This document shows, piece by piece, positions 13,921 to 14,111 of a DNA stretch of 14,111 bases. The stretch is from NCBI GenBank assembly GCA_012799265.1, contig JAAZLP010000460.1:1-14111 (forward strand), given 5' to 3'. Origin of the DNA: Phyllobacteriaceae bacterium. Lineage in GTDB: Bacteria; Pseudomonadota; Alphaproteobacteria; Rhizobiales; Devosiaceae. A program made the position numbers and the translations under genes. Below the pieces are notes generated by a model, which saw nothing but the letters and a program-made list of their open reading frames with translations, was not told where the DNA came from and did not search any database. The number at the start of each line of letters is the position of its first letter. The stretch's first letter is position 1.

Positions 13921-14111
13921 TTATTTTACGCGCGCGATGAATTCGGAGGCGAAAGCCAGGCCATCGGGGGCAATGCCATGCCCGACGCCGCGCGAGACAT
14001 GGTAGGACACGTCAAAGCCTGCCTCGGTCAGCACTCTATTGGCCTCAGCGCTGAAATTGGGATCGACGACATCATCCATATCGCCATGGATGAGACAGAT
14101 CGGCGGGGGGG
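13921..14111 (-). CDS. Carboxylesterase/phospholipase family alpha/beta hydrolase (C-terminal end only)
   Basis: Reading leftwards from the window edge, the frame encodes PPICLIHGDMDDVVDP, then a GFDVSYHVSRGVGHGI segment, and ends in TAA at 13921-13923. This is the C-terminal part of the phospholipase/carboxylesterase family (PF02230 type), a serine hydrolase with an alpha/beta fold. The visible Asp in the DDVV segment and the His in GHGI would be the acid and base of the catalytic triad; the nucleophile Ser lies outside the window. About 63 of roughly 210-220 expected residues are visible. It lies upstream of the HNH gene on the same strand. Confidence 0.85.
   Translation of the reverse strand, partial: PPPICLIHGDMDDVVDPNFSAEANRVLTEAGFDVSYHVSRGVGHGIAPDGLAFASEFIARVK

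Noticed and set aside
13884..13927. Hairpin plus T-rich tract as a plus-strand terminator
   Set aside because: The T-rich stretch lies nine bases beyond the stem and no plus-strand gene precedes it; part of it is the esterase stop region.

Overview
The window is GC-rich, densely packed chromosomal DNA from an alphaproteobacterium, most likely of the order Hyphomicrobiales and plausibly a Devosia-like genus. Supporting evidence is the aerobic CobS/CobT cobaltochelatase pair followed by a phytase-like esterase gene, the rpmB/DUF3108 divergent pair, the argJ-GNAT-mutT cluster, and GC-rich intergenic palindromes of the C-run/G-run type common in that order. The genus is inference; the order is well supported. 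No rRNA, tRNA, insertion sequence, prophage or CRISPR array is visible.

Layout. 1-3523 (+): the C-terminal half of cobS, complete cobT, and an exported esterase-like (phytase-family) protein translationally coupled to cobT. 3524-3678: a convergent spacer with two hairpins. 3679-4705 (-): rpmB (ribosomal protein L28) with a good sigma-70 promoter and a textbook terminator, then a queuosine-precursor transporter (YhhQ family). 4943-5722 (+): an exported DUF3108 protein with a terminator. 5807-6167: a 360-bp spacer without a convincing gene. 6168-8813 (+): argJ, a GNAT acetyltransferase, mutT and a lone Flp-type pilin. 8810-11094 (-): a staphylococcal-nuclease-fold protein with altered catalytic residues, coupled to an M48 lipoprotein metalloprotease. 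11236-12643 (+): a DUF72 protein and dsbB. 12640-13264 (-): a parD-parE toxin-antitoxin operon whose toxin gene carries a one-base frameshift. 13268-13825 (-): an HNH endonuclease. 13921-14111 (-): the C-terminal end of a carboxylesterase/phospholipase, cut by the window edge.

How it works together. Most of the window is housekeeping: cobalamin synthesis, translation, arginine synthesis, nucleotide-pool sanitation, envelope proteolysis and disulfide formation. Genes are tightly packed, with stop/start overlaps (cobT/esterase, GNAT/mutT, nuclease/M48, parD/parE) and two convergent pairs that share stop-codon bases (pilin/M48 in a CTAG palindrome; dsbB/ancestral parE). I found no convincing new multi-gene defence or biosynthetic system. 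The most notable items are the frameshifted ParE next to an intact ParD and promoter, the nuclease-like protein with Glu43 replaced by Lys that is coupled to a lipoprotein protease, and the paired overlapping stops.
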